A program made the translations under genes and the position numbers. Below, piece by piece: positions 9,698 through 20,434 of a stretch of 64,000 nucleotides of DNA (positions within the stretch are counted from its first letter, which is position 1; every line of letters starts with the position of its first letter). The DNA lies in NCBI RefSeq assembly GCF_029433115.1, contig NZ_JARNTV010000012.1, positions 1 to 64,000 on the forward strand. The letters run 5' to 3'. The notes below the pieces were generated by a model. The model made no database searches, was not told the origin of the DNA, and was given only the letters and a program-made list of their open reading frames with translations. This DNA comes from Sphingomonas sp. AOB5 (GTDB taxonomy: Bacteria; Pseudomonadota; Alphaproteobacteria; Sphingomonadales; Sphingomonadaceae).

Positions 9698-9910
9698 GTT
9701 TTCGATCCCCTATATTTCAATCGAAATTACACCTGAAACGGTGCAATTTTCGAAGCCTATCAGACGGCTGACACGGTTTTCAATCGCCACTGAGCGAATG
9801 CAGCATTGCGTTGAAACTTGTAACAAAATAGCCACACCGTCCGAAGGTTTGCGACCGTGAAGGCAATGACTTAAGTTATTGTTCTACTGCCTGAGAATGA
9901 TGGTGATGCC
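9698..9910. promoter_or_regulatory. Divergent intergenic region upstream of the receptor
   Basis: This 213-base stretch between the minus-strand receptor and a plus-strand secreted protein is clearly richer in A+T than its surroundings (for example the run around 9720-9760 and 9810-9835). It should hold both divergent promoters. I could not assign confident -35/-10 boxes or an operator. Confidence 0.4.
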
Positions 9911-10459
9911 ATGCAATGTTTCCAGAATGTTTCCGTAAAAATCCTGTTCGTTGCGATGGTTGGCGCAGTCGGCTGTACGCCCGCTTTGGCACAGACCGCG
10001 CCGTCGGCAGGATCCGAGCCGGCCGAACTGCGGGCGTTGCTGGAATGCCGCGGCATTACCGACAATGCCGCCCGTCTGGCTTGTTTCGATGCCGCTTCGG
10101 CGCGCTTCGATGTTGCACGGCAGCGTGGCGATCTGGCGGTGGTCGATCGCGAGGAGGTCCGCAAGACCCGGCGCGGCCTGTTCGGCTTCCGCTTGCCCGG
10201 CATCTCGCTGTTCGGCGGCGACAAGGAAGGCGGGGACGAACTTGCGGAACTCACCGGCAAGGTCGTCTCGGCCCGCCGCGGCAGCGATGGCTGGACGATC
10301 ACGCTGGAAGGCGGTGCGGTCTGGCAGCAGACCGATGCAGTGATGCTCGGACGCAGCCCGAAGCCGGGATCGACGGTGGTGATCCGGCGCGCGGCGCTGG
10401 GCAGCTACAAGATGAACGTCGATGGCGGCCCGGCGATCAAGGTACGCCGGATCGGGTAG
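9911..10459 (+). CDS. Secreted protein with cysteine-pair N-terminal motif (182 aa)
   Basis: The N-terminus MQCFQNVSVKILFVAMVGAV runs into a signal peptide ending near PALA-QTAPS. The motif LLECRGITDNAARLACFDAA is the C-x-x-I-x-(D/N)-xx-xRLxC(F/Y)D pattern seen at the start of several short exported families, including VasI-like proteins, but no type VI genes are nearby, so I do not assign that role. A basic/Gly linker with LFGFRLPGISLFGG follows, then a small beta-rich domain (about residues 110-182) ending GGPAIKVRRIG. It is transcribed away from the TonB-dependent receptor. Function unknown; periplasmic location inferred. Confidence 0.7.
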   Translation: MQCFQNVSVKILFVAMVGAVGCTPALAQTAPSAGSEPAELRALLECRGITDNAARLACFDAASARFDVARQRGDLAVVDREEVRKTRRGLFGFRLPGISLFGGDKEGGDELAELTGKVVSARRGSDGWTITLEGGAVWQQTDAVMLGRSPKPGSTVVIRRAALGSYKMNVDGGPAIKVRRIG

Positions 10460-10475
10460 CTCTGTTGATTGGCGG

Positions 10476-10550
10476 CACCAGCCCGCTCCCCCCACCCGAC
10501 CTCCCATCCAGCATATCCTGTGGGAGGTCGGGTGGGGGAGCGGGCTGGTG
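10476..10550. repeat. Long inverted repeat between convergent genes
   Basis: The left arm (10476-10506) and right arm (10521-10550) are reverse complements over 30 positions with a single extra C in the left arm, separated by a 14-base loop. The arms are C-rich on the left and G-rich on the right, so the RNA would form a very stable hairpin. It lies between the ends of two convergent genes and could act as a bidirectional transcription stop, although there is no T-run. It may belong to the REP-like repeats described elsewhere in the window. Confidence 0.85.
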
Positions 10551-10576
10551 CAGAAACGCCGCGCTAGCGGCGCAGC

Positions 10577-12394
10577 CTACACGCTGAAGCGCGCCAGCGC
10601 CGCACGGGCGCGGGCCTCCACGGGCTCGATGATCGGCCAGACGCGCTCGATCTCGGCTTCGTGACGGCGCCATTTGTCGGGATGCGGCGCGGAGACGGTG
10701 GTCGGCGAGATCGGCAGCGTCGCGCCGAGTTCGAGATCCCAGTCGAGGTCGAGCTGGCGGCACAGCGACTCGATGGTTTCCTGCGGCGCGGCCAGCAGCG
10801 TGTCGTAAGCGACCGCGCAGACCTGTTCGCGCGGCAGCGCCTCGAGATCGTCGAGCAGGATCGAAGTCGTTTCGGCCCATTGCCGCGCGACGATCTCCGC
10901 CAGCGGCTTGCCGCGCAACTCCTTCCATCCCGGCACCAGCAGCAGCGACCAGACCGGCCCCGGCCATTGCGGCAGATTGGGATAGGTCAGGAACTTGCCG
11001 GTCCCCCAGGCCTCCAGCATGCTCGACAGTGTCTGGCGCGGATCGCGGTACAGATAGAGGAAGCGCGCATCGGGGAAGATCGCATGCATGAACGGCACGC
11101 GCAGGCTGTTCTTCGGCGTCTTCTCGATCATCGTCACTGCGCCCGCGGGCGGCTTGCCGTCACGATCGTGCAGGCCCGAATAGAAGCGCGAGGCCAGTTC
11201 CTCGGACAGTTCGGGCGTGGCATCCTCGGCCGTCAGCCGGTTCGACGACCAGCTGCGATCGCGCGGATGCAGGCCCGGGATCATCTCGATCAGCCCATGG
11301 CTCTCGCCGCCGACCGTGTGCACGCCGGCCGCCTTCGCCAGCGTGAGGAACAGCAGGGTCGATCCGGACCGTGGCGAGCTGACGATGAACAGCGGGCGCT
11401 TGAAATGATCCTGGATGCGCTTGGGCTGGATGCGGGCAGGCGCGGCGGGCTGGCCCTGACCCAGCCGGTCGAGCTTCTCGCGGATGTTGAAGATCAGCTC
11501 GGCGAGATGACGGCCCAGCGCCTGGGTGTTGCGCAGCCGCATCCGGTCGAGCGGGAATCTGCGGAGTTCGCCTTCGAGATGGGAAAGCAGGCGGTTATAC
11601 TCGCCGCTGCCCGATGCCTGCGGCCCATAAGCCGACCAGGCGCCGGTCCATCCCCAGACGAACCGGTCGAGCAGCGCCAGCAGCGCGGGAAGTTCGGGAT
11701 CGGGCTGTGCCAGGGTTTCGATGAAGCCGACATGGTGGCGCAGTTCCCAGGGCGACATCATCGCGACCGGATCGGCTTGTTCGAAAGCGAGCCGCGGCGC
11801 CGCCATCTTGGCCTTGTCGGGCGCGGCCAGTCGTGGCGCCTCGTTCTCGCCGCGGCGCGCGCGGGCGATCAGGTCCCACAGCCCGTCGCTGCCGACCGTG
11901 TCGATCACCAGATGGGTGCGCTGCTGGTCCCAGTCGTTGCGGACCTGATGGACCGAGAAGGTGTCGAACGCCCAGCATTCGCCCGCGGCCATGTTCACCG
12001 TGCGCCCGTTGCAGGTGAAGGCGACCTGTGGGGAGGTGACGATGGGCACATGGATGCGCAGATGCTTGCGCCAGTAGAAATTGGTGTCGATGTGCGGCGG
12101 CACGGTTGCGCCCGGCGCCAGCCGCATCAGCCGTCCGCGGCCCCACACCGCGCCGATCTCGGCCATCACCTGCATCATATAGGGGCTGGCGCGCAGGAAC
12201 TCGGTGGGCGCCATATTGCCCTCGGTCCCTTCCGACGCCGCGCCGTCGGGCGTGACCAGCCGCACCGCTTCGTTGCCGGGCAGGCGGTTGGGATGGGCGA
12301 CCCAGGCACGGGGCGGCAGCGCGTCCATCTCGGCCTTGAGCGCATCGGCGTCGAAGCGGATCGGCAAGCGCAGCAGCGGTTCGGTCAGGTACAT
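10577..12394 (-). CDS. Asp/Asn beta-hydroxylase-sulfotransferase fusion (605 aa)
   Basis: The N-terminal 200 residues match the Asp/Asn beta-hydroxylase family: VPPHIDTNFYWRKHLRIHVP near 85-105 carries the iron-binding region and FDTFSVHQVRNDWDQQRTHL near 140-160 the distal histidine and the 2OG-binding arginine. A linker of about 100 residues follows. The C-terminal half is a sulfotransferase, with IVSSPRSGSTLL near 335-346 and FLYLYRDPRQTLSSML near 443-458. Both active sites look complete. No signal peptide is seen. It contains in one chain the two activities that the neighbouring genes carry as separate TPR proteins, which supports one pathway that both hydroxylates and sulfates a substrate. 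It lies downstream of clpB but is separated by hairpins. Confidence 0.82.
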   Translation of the reverse strand: MYLTEPLLRLPIRFDADALKAEMDALPPRAWVAHPNRLPGNEAVRLVTPDGAASEGTEGNMAPTEFLRASPYMMQVMAEIGAVWGRGRLMRLAPGATVPPHIDTNFYWRKHLRIHVPIVTSPQVAFTCNGRTVNMAAGECWAFDTFSVHQVRNDWDQQRTHLVIDTVGSDGLWDLIARARRGENEAPRLAAPDKAKMAAPRLAFEQADPVAMMSPWELRHHVGFIETLAQPDPELPALLALLDRFVWGWTGAWSAYGPQASGSGEYNRLLSHLEGELRRFPLDRMRLRNTQALGRHLAELIFNIREKLDRLGQGQPAAPARIQPKRIQDHFKRPLFIVSSPRSGSTLLFLTLAKAAGVHTVGGESHGLIEMIPGLHPRDRSWSSNRLTAEDATPELSEELASRFYSGLHDRDGKPPAGAVTMIEKTPKNSLRVPFMHAIFPDARFLYLYRDPRQTLSSMLEAWGTGKFLTYPNLPQWPGPVWSLLLVPGWKELRGKPLAEIVARQWAETTSILLDDLEALPREQVCAVAYDTLLAAPQETIESLCRQLDLDWDLELGATLPISPTTVSAPHPDKWRRHEAEIERVWPIIEPVEARARAALARFSV

Positions 12395-12421
12395 GGTACG
12401 AGGTCGCAGCTATTCGAGGCG

Positions 12422-12451
12422 GGAGAGGTGCAGCGCACGCCGCACCTCTCC
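12422..12451. terminator. Hairpin downstream of clpB (first)
   Basis: A 10-bp perfect stem (12422-12431 with 12442-12451) with a 10-base loop lies between clpB and the next minus-strand gene. There is no T-run, so it may be a rho-dependent pause or mRNA-stabilising element rather than a simple terminator. Confidence 0.45.
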
Positions 12452-12456
12452 TAGAT

Positions 12457-12487
12457 TTCGGCAAGCCACGCAAGTGCGTGGGCCGAA
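12457..12487 (-). terminator. Hairpin downstream of clpB (second)
   Basis: An outer stem TTCGGC/GCCGAA and an inner stem CCACGC/GCGTGG around an AAGT loop form a near-continuous hairpin 9 bases after the clpB stop. It probably marks the clpB transcript end; a canonical T-tract is absent. Confidence 0.5.
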
Positions 12488-12495
12488 GCCGACCC

Positions 12496-15072
<2,577 letters not shown>

Positions 15073-15100
15073 GTGTGTCCCTGTTCAGTCCTGCATCGCG

Positions 15101-15128
15101 AGATAGTGTTGCAATATTGCAACACAAG
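15101..15128 (-). promoter_or_regulatory. Candidate sigma-32 promoter of clpB with palindromic spacer
   Basis: On the minus strand, CTTG (15128-15125) is followed after 18 bases by CTATCT (15106-15101), close to the alphaproteobacterial heat-shock pattern CTTG-n17-CYTAT. The spacer lies within a perfect 20-bp palindrome (15106-15125, half-site GTGTTGCAAT). Transcription would begin about 22-25 bases before the clpB ATG. The promoter call rests on pattern and position; the palindrome itself is certain. Confidence 0.55.
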
Positions 15129-15336
15129 GGCGCCTCCCCAGCTTATTTCGCACATGTAGGCGTGACCGCGCCGGTCCCCAAGTTCCGCATTCCGCTACGG
15201 CCCGGCCCTTGTCCGTAACGAGTCACGCGACCGTCTCCAAACCGACATGGCTGCATCGCCATGCTGCAACGCACAACGCCTAGCGGCGGCCCTGACGCGG
15301 ACAACAGTGTTCGCGCGCTTTCAGGGAAACACGCTC

Positions 15337-17643
15337 ATGCGTAAGGTTGCAGCCTGGCTTCTGGCCGGCACTTCGATGTTCATCGCCGGCACCGCCGCCG
15401 CGCAGGATGCCGCGCCGGTCGCCGCTCCGGCCGATGAAGGTAACGAGATCGTCGTCATCGGCCGTGGCGAAACCCGCCAGGTGCAGCAGCTGGGCAGCGA
15501 GGATATCGGCGTGCTGGCCGCGGGCACCAGCCCGCTCAAGGCGATCGAGAAGCTGCCGAGCGTCAACTTCCAGTCGGCCGATCCGTTCGGCAATTACGAA
15601 TGGGCGCAGCGCGTCTCGATCCGCGGCTTCAACCAGAACCAGCTCGGCTTCACGCTCGACGGCATTCCGCTGGGCGATGCGACCTATGGCAACGTCAACG
15701 GCCTGCACATCAGCCGCGCGATCACCAGCGAGAATATCGGCGAGGTCCGCGTCTCGCAGGGCGCCGGCTCGATCGGCACCCAGGCGACCAACAATCTGGG
15801 CGGCACGCTGGAATTCTTCTCGAGCGAGCCCAAGGCCGAGTTCGGCATCCGCGCCGAAGGCACCTATGGCAGCGAGAGCACCGTGCGCGGCTTTGCGCGG
15901 TTGGACACCGGCGATCTGGGCGGCGGCGTCTCGGCCTATGTCTCCTATGTCTATTCGGACATGGACAAGTGGAAGGGCACCGGTTCGCAGCGCACCCAGC
16001 AGGTCAATGGCAAGTTCGTCGCCCCGGTCGGCGATGTCCGCATCGTCGGCACGCTGGCCTATTCGGACCGCCGCGAGAACGACTATCAGGACATGTCGCT
16101 CGGGATGATCGCCCGCCTCGGCTATGACTGGGACAATATCTCGAACGATTATGCGCTGGCCGTGCGCATTGCCGATATCGGCAACAATCGCGGCGATACC
16201 GGCGCGCCGGTGAGCAACCCGGCGGCGGGCACCGTCTATCCCTCGCCGATCGCGACCATCGACGATGCCTATTTCGACGCCGCCGGCCTGCGTCAGGACT
16301 GGCTGGCTTCGTTCGGCGTGGAAAGCGCAGCGGGCAGCGATATCCGCTTCGCGGTGAAGGGCTATTATCACGACAATCACGGCCAGGGCCTGTGGTTCAC
16401 CCCCTATGTCCCGACCCCGGGCGTCAGCGCATCGCCGATCTCGATCCGCACCACCGAATATGACATGGACCGCAAGGGCGTGTTCGCTTCGGTCGGCACG
16501 ACGTTCGGCTTCAACGACGTGACCGTCGGCGCCTGGTACGAGCGGAACGAATTCCGTCAGGCCCGCCGCTTCTACGGCCTGTTCAGCCGCTCCAACCCCG
16601 GCCGCGACAGCCTGCACTTCCAGAGCAATCCGTTCGCGACCCAGTGGGAGTTCGAATACACCACCGACACCTTCCAATATTATGTGCAGGACAAGCTGAC
16701 GTTCGGCGATCTGACGCTTAACCTCGGCTCGAAGGGCTTCGAGGTCCGCAACAAGGCCAATCCGGTGGTCGCGGCCAGCCTCGCCTCGGGCAAGATCAAG
16801 GCGACCGACTGGTTCCAGCCGCATGCCGGCATCGCCTATCAGATCACCCCGAACGCCGAGCTGTTCGGCGGCTTCACCCAGGTGACCCGCGCCTTCACCG
16901 CATCGGCCACCACCGGTCCGTTCGCCACGACGCAGGCGGGCTTCAACGCCCTGCTGGGCGGTGCGACCGAGCTGAAGCCGGAATCGTCGGACACGTTCGA
17001 ACTGGGCGGCCGCTTCCGCGCCGGCCCGTTCACCGGCTCGGCGGCGGGCTATTATGTCAACTTCCGCAACCGCATCCTGGCGGTGACCACCGGCGCAGGC
17101 ATCGTCGGCAACCCGCCGATCCTGCAGAATGTCGGCGACGTCCGCTCGCTCGGCTTCGAAGCGACCGGCTCGCTGCGCCTGCCGGCCGGCTTCGGGCTGT
17201 TCGCCTCGTACAGCTACAATGAATCGACCTATCGCGATAACGTGGTCAACACGGTGATCGTGGGCGGCGTGCCGACCGCGGTGGTGATCCCCACCAAGGA
17301 CAAGACCGTCGTCGATACCCCGCGTCACCTGCTCAAGGGCGAAGTGAGCTACGCGAACCAGGGCTTCACCGCGCGTCTTGGCGCAAACTACATGAGCAAG
17401 CGCTACTTCACCTACACCAACGACCAGTCGGTCGACGGCCGGGTGATCTTCGATGCGACGCTGGGTTATGAATTCGATCTGGGCGGCCGCACGGTGGCGA
17501 TCCAGGCGAATGCGACCAACCTGCTCGACAAGAAGTACGTCTCGACGATCGGCACGAATGGCTTCGGCAATTCGGGCGACAACCAGACGCTGATGGTCGG
17601 CGCGCCGCAGCAGTTCTTCGTGACGCTCAAGATCGGTTACTGA
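15337..17643 (+). CDS. TonB-dependent outer-membrane receptor (768 aa)
   Basis: I start it at the internal ATG 15337, which gives MRKVAAWLLAGTSMFIAGTAAAQ, a clean signal peptide; an upstream in-frame ATG at 15247 adds 30 residues with no export features. The plug includes EIVVIGRGETRQVQQL, PLKAIEKLPSVNFQ and VSIRGFNQNQLGFTLDGIPL. A 22-strand type barrel follows, with a LKPESSDTFELG segment common in this class and a terminal aromatic (FFVTLKIGY). It is a different subfamily from the 998-aa receptor: smaller and with few cysteines. The substrate is unknown. It is divergent from clpB and followed by an intrinsic terminator, so it is probably monocistronic. Confidence 0.93.
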   Translation: MRKVAAWLLAGTSMFIAGTAAAQDAAPVAAPADEGNEIVVIGRGETRQVQQLGSEDIGVLAAGTSPLKAIEKLPSVNFQSADPFGNYEWAQRVSIRGFNQNQLGFTLDGIPLGDATYGNVNGLHISRAITSENIGEVRVSQGAGSIGTQATNNLGGTLEFFSSEPKAEFGIRAEGTYGSESTVRGFARLDTGDLGGGVSAYVSYVYSDMDKWKGTGSQRTQQVNGKFVAPVGDVRIVGTLAYSDRRENDYQDMSLGMIARLGYDWDNISNDYALAVRIADIGNNRGDTGAPVSNPAAGTVYPSPIATIDDAYFDAAGLRQDWLASFGVESAAGSDIRFAVKGYYHDNHGQGLWFTPYVPTPGVSASPISIRTTEYDMDRKGVFASVGTTFGFNDVTVGAWYERNEFRQARRFYGLFSRSNPGRDSLHFQSNPFATQWEFEYTTDTFQYYVQDKLTFGDLTLNLGSKGFEVRNKANPVVAASLASGKIKATDWFQPHAGIAYQITPNAELFGGFTQVTRAFTASATTGPFATTQAGFNALLGGATELKPESSDTFELGGRFRAGPFTGSAAGYYVNFRNRILAVTTGAGIVGNPPILQNVGDVRSLGFEATGSLRLPAGFGLFASYSYNESTYRDNVVNTVIVGGVPTAVVIPTKDKTVVDTPRHLLKGEVSYANQGFTARLGANYMSKRYFTYTNDQSVDGRVIFDATLGYEFDLGGRTVAIQANATNLLDKKYVSTIGTNGFGNSGDNQTLMVGAPQQFFVTLKIGY

Positions 17644-17670
17644 TCCCCTATATCGGTTGCCGTACGCGGG

Positions 17671-17699
17671 AGGGCCGGGGCGAAAGCTCCGGCCCTTTT
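17671..17699 (+). terminator. Intrinsic terminator after the 768-aa receptor
   Basis: An 11-bp stem (AGGGCCGGGGC / GCTCCGGCCCT, one G-U pair) with a GAAA tetraloop is followed by TTTT. It has the same design as the terminator behind the other TonB-dependent receptor at 6651-6676. Confidence 0.85.
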
Positions 17700-17751
17700 C
17701 GGTTTGGGCGTTGGCCGGGCGGCTGCTAGCCTCGGGCGAAAGGGGAGAGGC

Positions 17752-18306
17752 ATGTCGCTGTTCGGAGCCTTGTTGATGTCGGTGCAGGCTGCGCCCGCCG
17801 AGCCGGTGCAGATCGTGCTCAAGCGATCGGACAAGGATTGCGCCGCAATGGTGGATGGTGCCCCCATCGACTGGGCCGATCTCGAGAAGCGGGCCGTGGA
17901 CTGGGCGCTGACCGGGCGAGGTGCCGAACTCAGTGGAGACGAGAACGCCTCCTACCGCTGTATCGGGGGCCTGATTTTCGTGCTGCAAAAGGCTGGGTTC
18001 AGCCAGTATTTCGATGCCGGATTTACGCCGGGCTTCAGGATGCGCTTCTACGCCACGATCAGGCTGTTCGTGTCTGCGAAGTGCGAGATTACGGTCAATG
18101 GCGGGATCGTGAGCTTTGCGGAATATGACCGGCTGGCTGCGGAATGGGGCCGCAACCAGGCCGAGATTCATTTCCAGCCCGACCCCAAGAGTGAGTTTGA
18201 GTGCGTCGATCGCACATTGGCCGTGCTCAGGCAGCACAATGCGACCAAGCTCGGTTTCATCGGGAACGAGCAAGCCGCAGGTGACCCGGCGGAGGACGGC
18301 CAATGA
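17752..18306 (+). CDS. Secreted protein with two ExbD-like repeats (184 aa)
   Basis: The ATG at 17752 follows AGGGGAGAGG and gives a short signal peptide (MSLFGALLMSVQAAPA). The mature part is an internal duplication: each half starts with Cys-x-x-x-VDG or Cys-EITVNG, has a Glu/Asp-rich helix, and ends in CIGGLIFVLQKAGFSQ or CVDRTLAVLRQHNATKLGFI. The pattern resembles the periplasmic domain of ExbD/TolR, but the membrane anchor is replaced by a signal peptide. Each half carries two cysteines that could pair. Its TGA overlaps the ATG of the penicillin acylase (ATGA), so they are co-translated. The function is not known; the ExbD likeness is by eye. Confidence 0.7.
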   Translation: MSLFGALLMSVQAAPAEPVQIVLKRSDKDCAAMVDGAPIDWADLEKRAVDWALTGRGAELSGDENASYRCIGGLIFVLQKAGFSQYFDAGFTPGFRMRFYATIRLFVSAKCEITVNGGIVSFAEYDRLAAEWGRNQAEIHFQPDPKSEFECVDRTLAVLRQHNATKLGFIGNEQAAGDPAEDGQ

Positions 18307-20432
18307 AATGGCTCAGCCGCATCGGCCTGTCGCTGCTCGCGCTGATCTTCGTGGCCGCGTTTGGCCTTGCGACATGGGAGCCGCTGCTGGCGAAGCGCAT
18401 GGCGCCGCCGCCGGATCATAGATACGATGTCGAGATCGTCCGCGACGATTTCGGGGTGCCGCATATCTTCGGGAAGACCGATCCCGATGTGGCGTACGGC
18501 ATCGCCTATGCCCATGCCGAGGATGATTTCTCGACGCTGCAGGAAGTGCTGGCGATGACCCGCGGGCGGCTCGGCGCGATCAGCGGGGCTGACGGCGCGA
18601 AGACCGACTATGTCGTCGACCTGCTCGGCGCGCGGGCGACGGTGGCGCGCGATTATATGAAGCAGCCGGCGGATGTGCGGGCATTGCTCGATGGCTATGC
18701 GGCGGGGCTGAACCGCTACGCCGAGAAGCATCCGCAGGAGGTCCGCCTCGCCAAGCTGTTCCCGGTCAATGGCGAGGATGTCGCGACCGGATTCGTGGTG
18801 CGATCGCCCTTCTTCTTCGGGCTGGACGCCTATCTGGGCGCGCTGGGCGGGGACAAGCCGTTGCCCGTCGAAAGCGCGGGAGCACTGGACGCGCCGAACT
18901 TCACCCCGCTGGGGGCCGAACCGGGGCAAGCGGGATCGAACGCGTTTCTGGTCGCGCCGAAGCGCTCGGCCGATGGCGCGACGCGGCTCGTGTCCAACTC
19001 GCACCAGCCCTGGCGCGGGGCGGCGGCCTGGTATGAGCTGGTGGTGCATTCCAAGAGCGGCTGGAACTTCGCGGGCGCGACCTTCCCCGGTGCGCCCTAT
19101 CCGCTGCTCGGCCATAACGAGCATCTGGGGTGGACCAACACCGTCAACCGGCCGGACATGGTCGATGTCTACAAGCTCGTGCTGAACGAAACCGGCGACC
19201 AGTATCGCTATGACGGCCAGTGGCGGCCGCTGGAGAAACATACCGTCTGGTTGCCGGTGAAATTGTGGGGACCATTTGTGCTGCCGGTGCCGCGCAGCGT
19301 CGAGCGGGCGGTGCAGGGGCCGGTGATGCGCAACAAGGGCGGCGCCTTTGCGCTGCGCTATGGCGGCGCGGACCAGCTGCGCATGGTCGAGCAATATTAC
19401 CGTATCAACCGCGCGCAGGATTTCGATCAGTGGCAGGCGGCGATGGCGATCCAGGGGGTGCCGGGCACCAACTTCCTCTATGCCGACAAGGCCGGGAACA
19501 TCGCCTATTTCTACAACGCCAGCTTTCCCAACCGGAAGCCGGGCTATGATTATTCGAAGGTGCTGCCGGGGGATACGTCCGCGGCCTATGCGCCGGGAAC
19601 GGTGCCGTGGAACATGGTGCCGCGGAACGTGAATCCGGGGTCGGGCTTCCTCCAGAATGCCAACAACTCGCCCTATCAGGCGGCGGGCGAGGGGTCTGAG
19701 ATCCCGGTCCAGCCGCCTCTATTGGGCGTGGAGACCGACACCACCAATCGCGGGACGCGCGCGCTGGAGCTGCTGTCGGCGGACGGATCGATCAGCGACG
19801 ACGATCTGGTGCGGATCAAGTTCGACAGCGGGGTGAGCCGCACCGGCTATCTCGGGCGCTGGTATGACGAGATCCTCAAGGTCGATCCCAAGGGCGACAA
19901 GCTGCTGACCCGCGCGCGCGATCTGCTGGCGGAATGGGACTGGAATTTCGACGGCAAGGGGCCGGCGGATTCACTCGCTTACTCGATCCTGCGCGTGCCC
20001 AATCGCTGGCATTACGAGCGTAAGCCAAAGCCCGATCCGCGCGTGGTACTGGCCGAGGCGGCGGGCTATCTGGAGAAGCATTTCGGGCGGCTCGATCTGC
20101 CGCTGGGCGAGTTCATCCGGCTGCGGCAGGGCAATGTCGATCTGCCGCTGGACGGCGGCCCGGACTCGCTGCGCGCCGCGACCAGTTACGACGAACTGCC
20201 CGACGGCCGCCTCGCGATCCGGCATGGCGACAGCTTCATCATGTTCGTGAGCTGGGACAAGCCGGGCAAGGTCTCGTCGCGGTCGATCCAGCCCTTCGGA
20301 TCGGCGAGCACGCGGCCGGGATCGAAACATTATACCGATCAGGCGCGGCTGTTCGTCGCGCACAAGTTCAAGCCGGTGTGGTTCGATCCCGCCGGGCTGC
20401 GCGGGCATACCGAGAGAAGGTATCGTCCCTGA
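18303..20432 (+). CDS. Penicillin acylase family protein (709 aa)
   Basis: This is a full-length S45-type N-terminal nucleophile hydrolase. An N-terminal hydrophobic segment (residues 5-25) gives export or an anchor. The alpha-chain region has VRDDFGVPHIFGKTDPDVAYGIAYAHAEDDF, typical of the family. The predicted autocatalytic cut is before Ser212 in AGSNAFLV, which becomes the beta-chain nucleophile, and NSHQPW with NTVNRPD supply conserved oxyanion and metal positions. Relatives hydrolyse amides such as acyl-homoserine lactones, penicillins or aculeacin; the substrate here cannot be told. It is translationally coupled to the upstream duplicated secreted protein. Periplasmic activity is inferred. 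Confidence 0.9.
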   Translation: MKWLSRIGLSLLALIFVAAFGLATWEPLLAKRMAPPPDHRYDVEIVRDDFGVPHIFGKTDPDVAYGIAYAHAEDDFSTLQEVLAMTRGRLGAISGADGAKTDYVVDLLGARATVARDYMKQPADVRALLDGYAAGLNRYAEKHPQEVRLAKLFPVNGEDVATGFVVRSPFFFGLDAYLGALGGDKPLPVESAGALDAPNFTPLGAEPGQAGSNAFLVAPKRSADGATRLVSNSHQPWRGAAAWYELVVHSKSGWNFAGATFPGAPYPLLGHNEHLGWTNTVNRPDMVDVYKLVLNETGDQYRYDGQWRPLEKHTVWLPVKLWGPFVLPVPRSVERAVQGPVMRNKGGAFALRYGGADQLRMVEQYYRINRAQDFDQWQAAMAIQGVPGTNFLYADKAGNIAYFYNASFPNRKPGYDYSKVLPGDTSAAYAPGTVPWNMVPRNVNPGSGFLQNANNSPYQAAGEGSEIPVQPPLLGVETDTTNRGTRALELLSADGSISDDDLVRIKFDSGVSRTGYLGRWYDEILKVDPKGDKLLTRARDLLAEWDWNFDGKGPADSLAYSILRVPNRWHYERKPKPDPRVVLAEAAGYLEKHFGRLDLPLGEFIRLRQGNVDLPLDGGPDSLRAATSYDELPDGRLAIRHGDSFIMFVSWDKPGKVSSRSIQPFGSASTRPGSKHYTDQARLFVAHKFKPVWFDPAGLRGHTERRYRP

Positions 20433-20434
20433 CT

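Noticed and set aside
6968..9736. A 922-codon open frame on the plus strand across the TonB receptor.
   Set aside because: It is antisense to a clear receptor; high GC leaves stop-free shadow frames. The translation is Arg/Val/Ala-rich with no domain.
15280..18303. A 1007-codon open frame on the minus strand opposite the second receptor.
   Set aside because: Antisense to the receptor, with biased composition; no motif or ribosome-binding site.
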